A stretch of 60,651 bases of DNA. Origin: SYIM01 sp039800205 (GTDB taxonomy: Bacteria; Pseudomonadota; Gammaproteobacteria; Burkholderiales; Burkholderiaceae_E). Below are positions 14,526-23,494 of this stretch, piece after piece; position 1 is the stretch's first letter, and each line of letters starts with the position of its first letter. The notes under the pieces were generated by a model. That model saw only the letters and a list, made by a program, of their open reading frames with translations, made no database searches and was not told where the DNA came from. The DNA lies in the NCBI GenBank assembly GCA_039800205.1, contig JBDLRB010000032.1:1-60651 (forward strand), read 5' to 3'. Made by a program: the position numbers and the translations under genes.

Positions 14526-15908
14526 TTACTCGAAACGCGCCAGATTGACCGACTCGAGCTGGGCGATCTGCTCGCGCAGCATTGCTGCGACAGGGTCGAA
14601 GCGCAGTCGGTCTGCGGAGGTCAGGCGCGGCCCTTCGGGCAAGGGTACGGTCATGGGGTCTGTGTGTCGGCCATCGATTCGGAACTCGTAGTGCAGATGA
14701 GGGCCCGTCGCCCAGCCCGTCATGCCGACACGGCCGATCACTTCTCCCTGGCTGACCCGGTGACCCCGCTTGAGACCGTCGGCGAAGCTGCTGAGATGCG
14801 CATAGACGGTTGTAATGCGACCGGGGTGTGTGATTCGGACGACGTTTCCGTAGCCGCCGTCATACCCTGCGAATTCGACCACGCCATCGGCCGAACTGCG
14901 AACCCGGGTACCGGTCGGCGCGGCAAAATCCACTCCAGTGTGCGCACGGACATTGCGAAAGAGCGGGTGCCGACGCGCGAAACTGTAGTTTGAGGAGATT
15001 CGGGAGAATTCCAGCGGCTCTCTCAGGAACGTACGCGTGAGGCTCTTGCCCTCGAAATCGAAATATGAGCCTTTGCCCGATTCATGTTCGAACCACACCG
15101 CCTGATGCCGGGTACCGTCATTGATGAACTCGAAGCCGAGCAGGCGCCCCGGGAGCGGATGGTCCAGGGTGCCCGCTTCGCGAACCACCTCGTAGACTAC
15201 GCGGAGCGTGTCGCCCCGGCGAAGATCCCGCCGCATATTGACCGCGCCGTCCAGCACGTCGACGAGCTTGATGGCAATGGCATCGGGGATGTCGGCAGCG
15301 TCGGTGGCCGCAAACAGCGACGAGCGGACTTCGGCCGTTCGCATCACGGTCGAGCGCTCGAGTTCGATCGGTTCTTCGCTGATTCTGAACGCCTCGCCCT
15401 CCCGGGTGACAACCAGACGGGAGGGCAGAGTCCCTGCGAGGGGGTCAAGGGAAGCGGGGCGGTATTGCAGACGGTGGATCCGACCGAGTTCGTCGACTTC
15501 GGCGAGCACGGTCCGCCCCGCAGCGAGTTGCAGCAGCGGTCGGGCGGTCCGGTCGGTGGTTGCGAAGCGGAGGAACTCGGGGTCATCGGCACCCAGACGC
15601 GAGACGATGCTGCCCAGCGAATCGCCCCGCAGAACGCGCTCCGATTGTCGGAAGATCACCGGGGCCGGATCGGTTTCGGCGGGATGAAGGGTTTGCGCGG
15701 TCGGATTGAAGGGCCGGACGACATAGCGAAAGTCCGGGAGTTCGACGACCGTGTTCGGTGCAACGCCGAAAGCAGTGACCGCACCGAGGGCCAGCAGCGC
15801 GACGAGCGGCCACAGCGCCCGACGCAAAAGCGACGACCCCGGAGTACGGTAATCAGAAAAGTTGAAAGGTCGCGAGTTCAAACCAGGGACCTCTTCGCGG
15901 TGAAGCAT
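14526..15908 (-). CDS. M23-family murein metallopeptidase (LytM domain)
   Basis: A 460-residue envelope protein. A basic cytoplasmic N-terminus is followed by one membrane segment (about residues 30-48, LWPLVALLALGAVTAFGV), a long periplasmic region with an OapA/LysM-like stretch, and a C-terminal LytM domain at about 310-415. Zinc ligands are visible in HTGVDFAAP (HxxxD) and HLHYEF (HxH), so the peptidase is predicted active. ATG 15908 is chosen; the open frame runs on to 17579 antisense to tyrS but that extension has no protein-like character. It is divergent from tyrS and upstream of anmK, a layout common in Burkholderiales. Confidence 0.95.
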   Translation of the reverse strand: MLHREEVPGLNSRPFNFSDYRTPGSSLLRRALWPLVALLALGAVTAFGVAPNTVVELPDFRYVVRPFNPTAQTLHPAETDPAPVIFRQSERVLRGDSLGSIVSRLGADDPEFLRFATTDRTARPLLQLAAGRTVLAEVDELGRIHRLQYRPASLDPLAGTLPSRLVVTREGEAFRISEEPIELERSTVMRTAEVRSSLFAATDAADIPDAIAIKLVDVLDGAVNMRRDLRRGDTLRVVYEVVREAGTLDHPLPGRLLGFEFINDGTRHQAVWFEHESGKGSYFDFEGKSLTRTFLREPLEFSRISSNYSFARRHPLFRNVRAHTGVDFAAPTGTRVRSSADGVVEFAGYDGGYGNVVRITHPGRITTVYAHLSSFADGLKRGHRVSQGEVIGRVGMTGWATGPHLHYEFRIDGRHTDPMTVPLPEGPRLTSADRLRFDPVAAMLREQIAQLESVNLARFE

Positions 15909-16028
15909 GAAGCGACCACTCGAGCCAATGAACGCAGTCCGCTCGGCTAGAATGAACAGATCGCGAGATTCTACAGGAATCCCTCGTATGCCATTGAAAC
16001 ACGTGCATTTTGGGCTTTGGAGGTGTGT

Positions 16029-17279
16029 ATGGGCGTGGCGATCGAATCCCCATCGGGATCGTCCGAAGTCATGAGTGAAGGGGTCCGCCACGCGATGGCG
16101 GTCAGCCTCAGGGGCTGCGACGAGTTGCTCGTGGCGAGCGAGTGGCACGCCAAGCTCGCTCGGAGCGAAGCCACCGGCCAGCCCCTTCGGATCAAGCTCG
16201 GTCTGGACCCGACCGCTCCGGATCTGCACCTCGGGCACACCGTGGTACTCAACAAGATGCGCCAGCTTCAGGATCTGGGTCACACGGTCATCTTCCTGAT
16301 CGGCGATTTTACGGCGATGATCGGCGACCCGTCGGGACGGAACAGTACACGCCCCCCGCTGACCCGTGAGCAGATCGAGGCCAACGCGCAAACCTATTTC
16401 AATCAGGCCAGCCTGGTGCTCGATCCTGCGCGAACCGAGATCCGTTACAACTCGGAGTGGTGCGACCCGTTGGGCGCGCGCGGCATGATTCAGCTGGCCT
16501 CTCGCTACACCGTTGCGCGGATGATGGAACGCGATGATTTCTCCAAGCGATTTCGAGGCGGCGTACCGATCTCGGTCCACGAATTTCTCTACCCCCTGAT
16601 GCAGGGATACGATTCGGTTGCGCTGCGCGCTGATCTGGAGCTTGGGGGGACCGACCAGAAGTTCAATTTGCTGGTTGGGCGCGAGCTGCAGCGCGAATAT
16701 GCTCAGGAGCCCCAGTGCATCCTGACGATGCCTCTGCTCGAGGGCCTCGACGGCGTCGAGAAGATGTCCAAGTCGAAAGGCAACTACGTCGGGATCAGCG
16801 AGGCACCCGCGGACATGTTCGGCAAGCTGATGTCTGTTTCGGACACCCTGATGTGGCGCTACTTCGAGCTGCTGTCCTTCAGGCCACTGAGTGCCATCGA
16901 AGCGCTTCAGGCTGAATGTGCCGCGGGACGGAATCCGCGTGATGTCAAGGTCCTGCTCGCGCAGGAGCTGGTCGAGCGCTTCCACGATCGACGGGCGGCC
17001 GAGGCGGCGCTGGCCGATTTCGAGGCCCGCTTTCGGCAGGGCGTGTTGCCCGAGGAGATGCCCGAAGTCAATCTGAGCGGCGCGCCGATGCCCATTGGTT
17101 CGGTGCTCAGAGAGGCGGGTCTCGTTGCGTCGGCGTCCGAGGCGCTTCGTAATATCGATCAGGGCGGCGTTCGGGTCGACGGCCAACGGATCGATGATCG
17201 CGGCCTCCGGCTCACCGCCGGCACCTACGTCCTCCAGGTGGGCAAGCGCCGCTTTGCTCGCGTCACCCTCCACGGCTGA
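16029..17279 (+). CDS. tyrS: Tyrosyl-tRNA synthetase
   Basis: A 416-residue class I aminoacyl-tRNA synthetase. The HIGH motif appears as HLGH (residues 67-70) and the KMSKS loop as EKMSKSKGN; an S4-like RNA-binding domain (about 350-416) ends with TYVLQVGKRRFARVTL. ATG 16029 follows GGAGG and is preferred over TTG 16017. The sequence belongs to the branch with a KMSKS loop and a short insert-free catalytic domain, the form usual in betaproteobacteria. Confidence 0.98.
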   Translation: MGVAIESPSGSSEVMSEGVRHAMAVSLRGCDELLVASEWHAKLARSEATGQPLRIKLGLDPTAPDLHLGHTVVLNKMRQLQDLGHTVIFLIGDFTAMIGDPSGRNSTRPPLTREQIEANAQTYFNQASLVLDPARTEIRYNSEWCDPLGARGMIQLASRYTVARMMERDDFSKRFRGGVPISVHEFLYPLMQGYDSVALRADLELGGTDQKFNLLVGRELQREYAQEPQCILTMPLLEGLDGVEKMSKSKGNYVGISEAPADMFGKLMSVSDTLMWRYFELLSFRPLSAIEALQAECAAGRNPRDVKVLLAQELVERFHDRRAAEAALADFEARFRQGVLPEEMPEVNLSGAPMPIGSVLREAGLVASASEALRNIDQGGVRVDGQRIDDRGLRLTAGTYVLQVGKRRFARVTLHG

Positions 17280-17294
17280 TTTCGAGAGGCGGAT

Positions 17295-17933
17295 ATGACT
17301 TCGTGCACGATCATTTTTGTCCGTCACGGTGTGACCGACTGGAATCGGGCGGGCCGCTTTCAGGGCCAGATCGACATCGCGTTGAACCCCGATGGCGTCG
17401 ATCAGGCCGAGCGGACGGGCCGACTGTTCATCGACCAGCCGGTCGCGGCGGTGTATTCGAGCGATCTGGCGCGAGCGCGTCAGACGGCCGAGCCGATTGC
17501 GCGCGCGGCCGGTCTCGATCTGATCCTCGAGGCAGGTCTTCGCGAACGTCACTACGGCGTGCTGGAGGGGCGCACGCATGATGAGGTCCTGCGAGACTAT
17601 CCTGAGACCTATACGCGCTGGCGAGCGCGGGATCCGGAATTCGAACTACCCGGTGGCGGTGAATCCTTGCGTATGCTGCACGCGCGGGTCGAGCGTCAGA
17701 TGCGCGCACTGGTGGCTGCGCACCCTGGGCAGACCGTTGTCGCGGTCAGTCACGGAGGGGTGCTGGACTGTGTGTACCGGATCGCGAGTGGACTGCCCAT
17801 CGATTCGCCTCGCAGCTTCGATCTGCGCAACGCCAGCCTCAATCAGGTGCGCTGGAATGGCAGCACGTTTTCAGTCGTCTCCTGGGGTGATGTCGCGCAT
17901 CTCGAGGGATCGCGCGATGACATCGAACCCTGA
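17295..17933 (+). CDS. Histidine phosphatase (phosphoglycerate-mutase superfamily)
   Basis: A 212-residue member of the branch-1 histidine phosphatases. The catalytic RHG triad is in IIFVRHGVTDWNRAGRFQG and the second histidine in VVAVSHGGVLDCVYR. Proteins of this type are annotated as GpmB-like, CobC-like or broad phosphatases; sequence alone does not choose. It starts 15 bases after tyrS and is probably co-transcribed with it. It is unlikely to be the glycolytic mutase, which is longer. Confidence 0.93.
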   Translation: MTSCTIIFVRHGVTDWNRAGRFQGQIDIALNPDGVDQAERTGRLFIDQPVAAVYSSDLARARQTAEPIARAAGLDLILEAGLRERHYGVLEGRTHDEVLRDYPETYTRWRARDPEFELPGGGESLRMLHARVERQMRALVAAHPGQTVVAVSHGGVLDCVYRIASGLPIDSPRSFDLRNASLNQVRWNGSTFSVVSWGDVAHLEGSRDDIEP

Positions 17934-18097
17934 GCGCCTGAATTTTCTCGACTTTTGACAAGAAGGGCGCGGGCCGCCGCCGGGTCACTCCGGCGCCTGC
18001 CATTGATTTCGCTAGAATTCGCGCACCCGACGTCCCCCGACGTCACAAGACCTCCTCCTCCTTGCTCTAGTATGGGCTATGCCCTGGAGTATCTGCC

Positions 18098-19342
18098 GTG
18101 TTTGATCGCACTACCGGTATCGACCAGGTTGATCCTGAACTCTGGTCGGCGCTTCTTGATGAGAATCGTCGCCAGGAACAACACATCGAGCTGATTGCCT
18201 CTGAAAACTACGCCAGCCCGGCCGTCATGGCTGCGCAGGGCAGTCAGCTCACCAACAAATACGCTGAGGGATATCCCGGTCGCCGCTACTACGGCGGATG
18301 CGAGTACGTCGACGTCGCCGAGCAACTGGCCATCGATCGTATCCGTGAAATCTACGGTGCTCCGTGTGCCAACGTGCAGCCGCATTCCGGTGCGCAGGCG
18401 AATGAAGCGGTGTTCCTCGCCTTTCTCAAGCCGGGCGACACCATCATGGGCATGAGCCTGGCCGAAGGCGGGCACCTGACCCACGGTATGCCGCTCAACA
18501 TGTCGGGCAAGTGGTTCAAGGTCGTGTCGTATGGCCTGGATGCCAACGAGGCGATTGACTATGAAGCGATGGCGCAAAGGGCCCGCGAAACGCGTCCCAA
18601 ACTGATCATTGCGGGTGCGTCGGCTTACAGTCTGCGGATCGACTGGGGCCGGTTCGCCGAAGTGGCCCGCGAAATCGGCGCGCTCTTCATGGTGGACATG
18701 GCCCACTACTCCGGCCTGATCGCCGGTGGGGTCTATCCCAACCCGGTGCCGCATGCCGATATCGTGACTTCGACGACCCACAAGAGCTTACGCGGCCCCC
18801 GGGGAGGCTTCATCCTGATGAAGCCGGAGCACGAGAAGGCCATCAACTCAGCGGTGTTCCCAGGGCTGCAGGGCGGACCGCTGATGCACGTGATCGCTGC
18901 CAAGGCCGTCGCCTTTCGGGAGGCGCTGTCGCCGGCCTTCAAGGTGTACCAGCAGCAGGTGCTCGACAACGCCTCCGCCCTGGCCCAAACCCTGGCCGAG
19001 CGCGGCTTGCGGATCGTATCCGGCCGGACCGAGTCGCATCTGATGCTGGTTGACCTCCGGGCCAAGAAAATCAACGGAAAGGAGGCCGAGCGCGTCCTGG
19101 GGCTTGCCCACATCACCTGCAACAAGAACGCGATCCCCAACGATCCTGAAAAGCCGATGGTCACCAGCGGCATTCGTCTCGGTTCGCCGGCGATGACCAC
19201 ACGCGGATTCGGTATCGCTGAGGCCCGGCAGGTCGGTCATCTGATCGCAGATGTGCTCGATGCCCCCACGGATGAGGCCAATCTCGCGCGAGTGCGCGAG
19301 CAGGTGGGTGCACTGACGGCTCGGTTTCCCGTCTACCGCTGA
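18098..19342 (+). CDS. glyA: Serine hydroxymethyltransferase
   Basis: A 414-residue PLP enzyme that interconverts serine and glycine and charges tetrahydrofolate with one-carbon units. The PLP lysine is Lys229 in STTHKSLRGPRGG; SENYASPAVMAAQGS and PHSGAQAN are also conserved. GTG 18098 is the start, with TGGAG eight bases upstream; the nearby ATG at 18072 is out of frame. The 164-base gap before it holds a TAGAAT -10-like hexamer (18013-18018) and a GC hairpin (17978-17995) but no recognised riboswitch. nrdR follows after 31 bases. Confidence 0.98.
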   Translation: MFDRTTGIDQVDPELWSALLDENRRQEQHIELIASENYASPAVMAAQGSQLTNKYAEGYPGRRYYGGCEYVDVAEQLAIDRIREIYGAPCANVQPHSGAQANEAVFLAFLKPGDTIMGMSLAEGGHLTHGMPLNMSGKWFKVVSYGLDANEAIDYEAMAQRARETRPKLIIAGASAYSLRIDWGRFAEVAREIGALFMVDMAHYSGLIAGGVYPNPVPHADIVTSTTHKSLRGPRGGFILMKPEHEKAINSAVFPGLQGGPLMHVIAAKAVAFREALSPAFKVYQQQVLDNASALAQTLAERGLRIVSGRTESHLMLVDLRAKKINGKEAERVLGLAHITCNKNAIPNDPEKPMVTSGIRLGSPAMTTRGFGIAEARQVGHLIADVLDAPTDEANLARVREQVGALTARFPVYR

Positions 19343-19373
19343 GCGGAATCCGGCGGATTGGGGCGAGGACTCA

Positions 19374-19853
19374 ATGCGTTGCCCTTTTTGCGACCACGCC
19401 GACACGCAGGTGGTTGAGACCCGAGACTCCGATGACGGAGACTCGATTCGCCGTCGGCGGCGATGCCTGCAGTGCGACAAGCGCTTCACCACCTACGAGC
19501 GCGTCGAGCTCGTTTTGCCGGCTGTTGTCAAACGCAACGGTGTACGGACTGATTTTGACCGGCGAAAGCTCCGGGGATCAATGGCACTCGCATTGCGCAA
19601 GCGCCCAGTCAGCGCGGAAGCCGTGGATGCCGCGATCCACCGGATCGAGGAGCGACTCCTCGCGCTCGGACTCAGGGAGGTGGGGACCGAGCGGGTGGGC
19701 GAACTGGTCATGCGGGAACTGCAACGCCTCGACAAGATTGCCTACGTTCGGTTCGCATCCGTCTATCGAAATTTCGAGGACATCGATGAATTCAGCGATG
19801 CCATCGAGGAAGTGCGGCCGCCGTTTCGGGGCAGCGAAGAAGGCAATCGCTGA
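19374..19853 (+). CDS. nrdR: Transcriptional repressor NrdR
   Basis: A 159-residue regulator of ribonucleotide reductase genes. The N-terminal zinc ribbon has Cys3, Cys6, Cys31 and Cys34, and an ATP-cone domain follows from about residue 49 (PAVVKRNGVRTDFDRRKL), which senses ATP/dATP. Length and motif spacing are standard. It is co-directional with glyA, a widespread pairing. A large nested inverted repeat directly follows its stop. Confidence 0.98.
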   Translation: MRCPFCDHADTQVVETRDSDDGDSIRRRRRCLQCDKRFTTYERVELVLPAVVKRNGVRTDFDRRKLRGSMALALRKRPVSAEAVDAAIHRIEERLLALGLREVGTERVGELVMRELQRLDKIAYVRFASVYRNFEDIDEFSDAIEEVRPPFRGSEEGNR

Positions 19854-19912
19854 GACACGATGCTGGGGCTGCAGGTCTCCCGCTCAGGGCCGCCCTGCGG
19901 GCGGCGTGTCTC
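19852..19912. terminator. Nested inverted repeat between convergent nrdR and TPP-enzyme genes
   Basis: Outer arms GAGACACG (19852-19859) and CGTGTCTC (19905-19912) are perfect complements. Inside is a perfect hairpin GCCGCCC-TGC-GGGCGGC (19889-19905). There is no T-tract, so bidirectional termination or mRNA 3'-end protection is inferred rather than shown. Confidence 0.5.
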
Positions 19913-19944
19913 AAACCGGGCGAAATCCGAACTGAACCGGACGA

Positions 19945-21654
19945 TCAGCTCTTGAGCGCTGCGGCGCGGATGCGCTCGAGCGACTGATTGGGCGTGATGT
20001 GCTGGGGGTCGACCGCAAGTTCGATCAGTGCGGGTCGACGCTCATTTTTCATGAACGCCAACGCTTCGCGAAGGGCGGGTTCGAATTCAGCGGTTTTCGA
20101 TACCTGGGCCCCAAATCCGCCGAAGGCCTGGGCGTATCGTGCGAAGTCCGGGTTGACCAGGCGGGTACCATGCTCGCGGCTGGGGTACTCGCGTTCCTGA
20201 TGCATCCGGATCGTACCGTACATGCCGTTGTTGAAGACAACGACCAGAGGTGCGCCGCCATATTGTACGGCCGTGGCCAGTTCCTGGCCTGTCATCAGGA
20301 AGTCGCCGTCTCCGGCGACGCAGATCGTCGTACGTGAGGGCGCGCACACGCTCGCTGCGACGGCAGCCGGAACCCCGTAGCCCATTGCACCCGAGGTGCT
20401 GGCCAGTTGCGTGCGCAGCCCCGCATAAGGCCAGAAGCGATGGGCCCAGGTGGCGAAATTGCCTGCACCATTGGTGATGATCGAGTCGGCCGGCGCGACG
20501 CGCGAGAGGGTCTGCATCACTTCCCACAGATCGAGCGCGGGCTCGATACCGTCGTAAAGAGGAGGGCGCTTTTGCCACGATAGATAGTCGGCGCGCGCCT
20601 GCGGGAGTTGATCTCGCCACGCGGATGCATCCACCTGAATGGCGCGCAGGGCCGCAGCAATTTCGGGCATGCCCGAGGCGACCATCAGGTCGGCACAGTA
20701 GACACTGCCCAATTCTTCCATGCCACCGTGAATATGAATCAGGCGTTGTGCCGGGCAGGGCGTCTTCAACAGTGAGTAGCCCGAGGTCGTCATTTCCCCC
20801 AGGCGTGGGCCGATTGCGATGATCAGGTCGGCCTCACGCACCCGTGCGGCCAGTTTCGGATTGATGCCGATACCGACGTCGCCGATGTACTGGGGGTGCC
20901 GGTTGTCAAACAGGTCTTGGTAGCGGAATGCACAGGTCACCGGAAGGGCATTGGCTTCGGCGAACGCGGTCAGGTCCGAGCAGGCCTCAGCCGTCCAACC
21001 GGTTCCGCCCAGCATCAACAGCGGACGTTGGGCCGAACTGAGCATCGAGCGGATCGAGTCGATCTGCGCCGGGCTGGGGCTTGCGCGGACCGGCCGATGA
21101 TGGGGCGGGTGGGTGACCGAAGCGGCGGTTGTCAGCATGTCTTCGGGCAGCGCAAGAACGACCGGTCCCATCCGGCCGCTGGTGGCCACCTGGAAGGCAT
21201 GGGCAAGGTATTCCGGGATGCGATCGGCCCGGTCGATCTGCGCAACCCACTTGGCCATCTGGCCAAACATGCGCCGGTAATCGATTTCCTGGAAGGCTTC
21301 GCGGTCGATGAAGTCACTGCCGACTTGTCCGATCAGGACAATCATCGGGACCGAATCCTGGCGCGCGGCATGCACTCCGATCGAGGCGTTGGTCGCACCC
21401 GGCCCCCGGGTCACCATGACGACGCCCGGCTTGCCGGTGAGTTTCGCATACGCGTCTGCCATGAAGGCCGCACCGCCCTCTTGCCGGCAGATCACGAACC
21501 GGATCTGGTCCTGATGGCGATAGAGTCCGTCGAGAACCGCCAGGTAGCTTTCGCCGGGGACGCCGAAAATCGTATCGACGCCCTGATGAGCGAGCGCGTC
21601 GGCCAGGATGTGTCCGCCAATCATCGGGGCGGCCGCCGGGGCAGATGAGTTCAA
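19945..21654 (-). CDS. Thiamine-diphosphate-dependent enzyme, acetolactate-synthase-like
   Basis: A 569-residue protein of the acetolactate synthase/benzoylformate decarboxylase superfamily. The catalytic glutamate is in FGVPGESYLAVLDGL, followed by RQEGGAAFMADAYA, and the ThDP-Mg motif GDGDFLMTGQELATAVQYGG...NNG is near the C-terminus. TTG 21654 is chosen: AGGGA precedes it and it yields the short tail (NSSAPAAAP) common before the GG-IL start of homologues; ATG 21624 lacks a ribosome-binding site. No small regulatory subunit is adjacent, so it is probably a catabolic carboligase or decarboxylase rather than the branched-chain enzyme. It sits, reversed, between nrdR and ribD. Confidence 0.92.
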   Translation of the reverse strand: MNSSAPAAAPMIGGHILADALAHQGVDTIFGVPGESYLAVLDGLYRHQDQIRFVICRQEGGAAFMADAYAKLTGKPGVVMVTRGPGATNASIGVHAARQDSVPMIVLIGQVGSDFIDREAFQEIDYRRMFGQMAKWVAQIDRADRIPEYLAHAFQVATSGRMGPVVLALPEDMLTTAASVTHPPHHRPVRASPSPAQIDSIRSMLSSAQRPLLMLGGTGWTAEACSDLTAFAEANALPVTCAFRYQDLFDNRHPQYIGDVGIGINPKLAARVREADLIIAIGPRLGEMTTSGYSLLKTPCPAQRLIHIHGGMEELGSVYCADLMVASGMPEIAAALRAIQVDASAWRDQLPQARADYLSWQKRPPLYDGIEPALDLWEVMQTLSRVAPADSIITNGAGNFATWAHRFWPYAGLRTQLASTSGAMGYGVPAAVAASVCAPSRTTICVAGDGDFLMTGQELATAVQYGGAPLVVVFNNGMYGTIRMHQEREYPSREHGTRLVNPDFARYAQAFGGFGAQVSKTAEFEPALREALAFMKNERRPALIELAVDPQHITPNQSLERIRAAALKS

Positions 21655-21732
21655 TTCGATCCCTGAATTGTCAAATGAGTGTGTCGAAATTGTAGGCCAG
21701 TCCGGCGCAGGAGGGCGATCGGCGATAATGCC

Positions 21733-22824
21733 ATGATGTTCAATGAATCTGACTATCAATGGATGCGGCGGGCGCTCGAGTTGGCCGAGCGCGGCCTGTG
21801 GTCGACCACACCGAACCCGCGGGTCGGATGTGTGATCGTACGAGAAGGCGAGGTCGTGGGCGAGGGCTGGCACAGGCGGGCGGGTGAACCCCATGCTGAA
21901 ACGCTCGCGCTGGCGCAGGCCGGCGATCGTGCGCGGGGGGGCACGGCGTACGTGACCCTTGAGCCCTGCAGCCATTTTGGGCGGACGCCGCCCTGCACGG
22001 ATGCCCTGATCGAGGCCAAGCTGGCCCGGGTGATCGTTGCCATGGAGGATCCGAACCCGCTGGTCAATGGCCAGGGACTCAACCGCCTCCGCCAGGCCGG
22101 GATCGATGTCCGCTGCGGGCTTCTCGAATCAGCGGCGCGCGAGCTCAACATCGGCTTTGTCTGCAGAATGACCCGCGGGCGACCCTGGGTTCGCATGAAG
22201 GTCGCTGCCAGTCTCGATGGGTTTACCGCGCTGACAGACGGCCGCAGCCAGTGGATTACGGGCGAGGCGGCTCGTGAAGATGGGCATCGCTGGCGAGCGC
22301 GAAGTTGTGCGATCCTGACGGGCATCGGAACGGTGCGCGAAGACAACCCCCGCATGAGCGCGCGGAGCGAGGGTGTTGAGCGCCAGCCGCTCAAGGTGCT
22401 GGTCGACGCTCGTCTCGACATCGATCCGCATGCCCAGCTGCTGAAGGGCGGGAGTGTTCTTGTGGCGGCTGCCCACGATGACCCCGAACGGGCACAAGCG
22501 CTTCGAGATCGCGGCTCTGAAGTAGTTGTCATGGCCGATTCAAAAGGGAAAGTCGACCTGGGCCGTCTGCTGGTCGAGCTCGCCACACGGGGTGTGAATG
22601 AACTGCACGTGGAGGCGGGCTTCAAGCTGAACGGTTCTCTGCTCCGCCTGGGTCTGGTGGACGAGATCCTGCTTTACAGCTCGCCGTCCTTGCTGGGCGC
22701 AGGCCGACCCATGTTCGATGTTCCCGAGGCAACCGCGCTCGACGATCGGTTCTGGCTCGACTGGCAGGCTGCAGATCGAGTGGGCGCTGATCTGCGGATG
22801 CTTGCGCGGGTGCGCCGGTCCTGA
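21733..22824 (+). CDS. ribD: Bifunctional pyrimidine deaminase/reductase RibD
   Basis: A 363-residue two-domain enzyme for the second and third steps of riboflavin synthesis. The N-terminal deaminase has the zinc motifs PHAETLAL and EPCSHFGRTPPC, and the C-terminal reductase starts near residue 150 (RPWVRMKVAASLDG). ATG 21733 (or the adjacent ATG 21736) is the start; GGAGGG lies rather far upstream. No FMN riboswitch is seen in the 78-base gap before it. It heads the rib cluster. Confidence 0.97.
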   Translation: MMFNESDYQWMRRALELAERGLWSTTPNPRVGCVIVREGEVVGEGWHRRAGEPHAETLALAQAGDRARGGTAYVTLEPCSHFGRTPPCTDALIEAKLARVIVAMEDPNPLVNGQGLNRLRQAGIDVRCGLLESAARELNIGFVCRMTRGRPWVRMKVAASLDGFTALTDGRSQWITGEAAREDGHRWRARSCAILTGIGTVREDNPRMSARSEGVERQPLKVLVDARLDIDPHAQLLKGGSVLVAAAHDDPERAQALRDRGSEVVVMADSKGKVDLGRLLVELATRGVNELHVEAGFKLNGSLLRLGLVDEILLYSSPSLLGAGRPMFDVPEATALDDRFWLDWQAADRVGADLRMLARVRRS

Positions 22825-22858
22825 CACCTGATACCTGAACGTGAAAGAGGGTTTGGAG

Positions 22859-23485
22859 ATGTTCACCGGAATCGTTGCAGCAGTTGGCCAGATCGAGGCG
22901 TGTGAGCCGCTTGAGGGCAATCGGGGTGTGCGGCTCCGGGTCGAGGCGGAATCGCTCGGTCTGGATGATGTGGCCCTGGGGGATTCGATCGCGATCCAGG
23001 GCGCCTGCATGACGGTGATCGCCAATGATGGCCGCACTCTGGCTTTTGATGTGTCGGCGGAGAGTCTCTCCTGTACCGTCGGGCTCGACCGGAGGGGTCC
23101 GGTCAATCTCGAAAAGGCCTTGCGGCTGGCCGACCGATTAGGCGGTCATCTGGTGTCGGGCCATGTCGATGGCCTTGGGGTGGTCCAGCGGTTTGAGCAG
23201 GTGGCCGAGTCGTGGCTCCTCGTGGTCCGGGCACCGGCTGCGCTGTCCCGATATCTGGCGGCCAAGGGCTCTATCACGGTCAATGGTGTCAGCCTGACGG
23301 TTAATCGTGTGGACGATCTCGATCACGGAGGCTGTGATTTTTCCGTCAACCTGATTCCCCATACCGTTGCGGTGACGACCTTGTCCCGGCTGGTGCCCGG
23401 ACAGCCCGTCAACCTCGAGATCGATCAGATTGCCCGCTATTGCGAGCGCTTGCTCGCCCAGGGTACACACTCACCAGCAGCGTAG
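22859..23485 (+). CDS. ribE: Riboflavin synthase, alpha chain
   Basis: A 208-residue trimeric enzyme that dismutates two lumazines to riboflavin. The duplicated lumazine-binding barrels begin MFTGIVAAVGQIEAC and, for the second, LGGHLVSGHVDGLGVV. ATG 22859 is preceded by AGAGGG; the frame opens at 22841 but homologues start at MFTGI. It lies 34 bases after ribD and 9 bases before ribB in one operon. Confidence 0.97.
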   Translation: MFTGIVAAVGQIEACEPLEGNRGVRLRVEAESLGLDDVALGDSIAIQGACMTVIANDGRTLAFDVSAESLSCTVGLDRRGPVNLEKALRLADRLGGHLVSGHVDGLGVVQRFEQVAESWLLVVRAPAALSRYLAAKGSITVNGVSLTVNRVDDLDHGGCDFSVNLIPHTVAVTTLSRLVPGQPVNLEIDQIARYCERLLAQGTHSPAA

Positions 23486-23494
23486 AATCCGTCC

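Noticed and set aside
15909..17579. Upstream extension of the M23 peptidase reading frame, making a 1017-residue ORF
   Set aside because: It is antisense to tyrS, contains no domain, and the peptidase has a normal start with a membrane anchor at 15908. GC-rich antisense frames are often open by chance.
17955..17960. Perfect TTGACA hexamer upstream of glyA
   Set aside because: No -10 hexamer lies 16-18 bases downstream; the region there is a GC hairpin.
17934..18097. Possible glycine or other riboswitch before glyA
   Set aside because: The gap shows only a GC hairpin and a TAGAAT hexamer; no aptamer hallmark is recognised.
21655..21732. FMN riboswitch before ribD
   Set aside because: The 78-base gap is too short and lacks the RFN consensus blocks.
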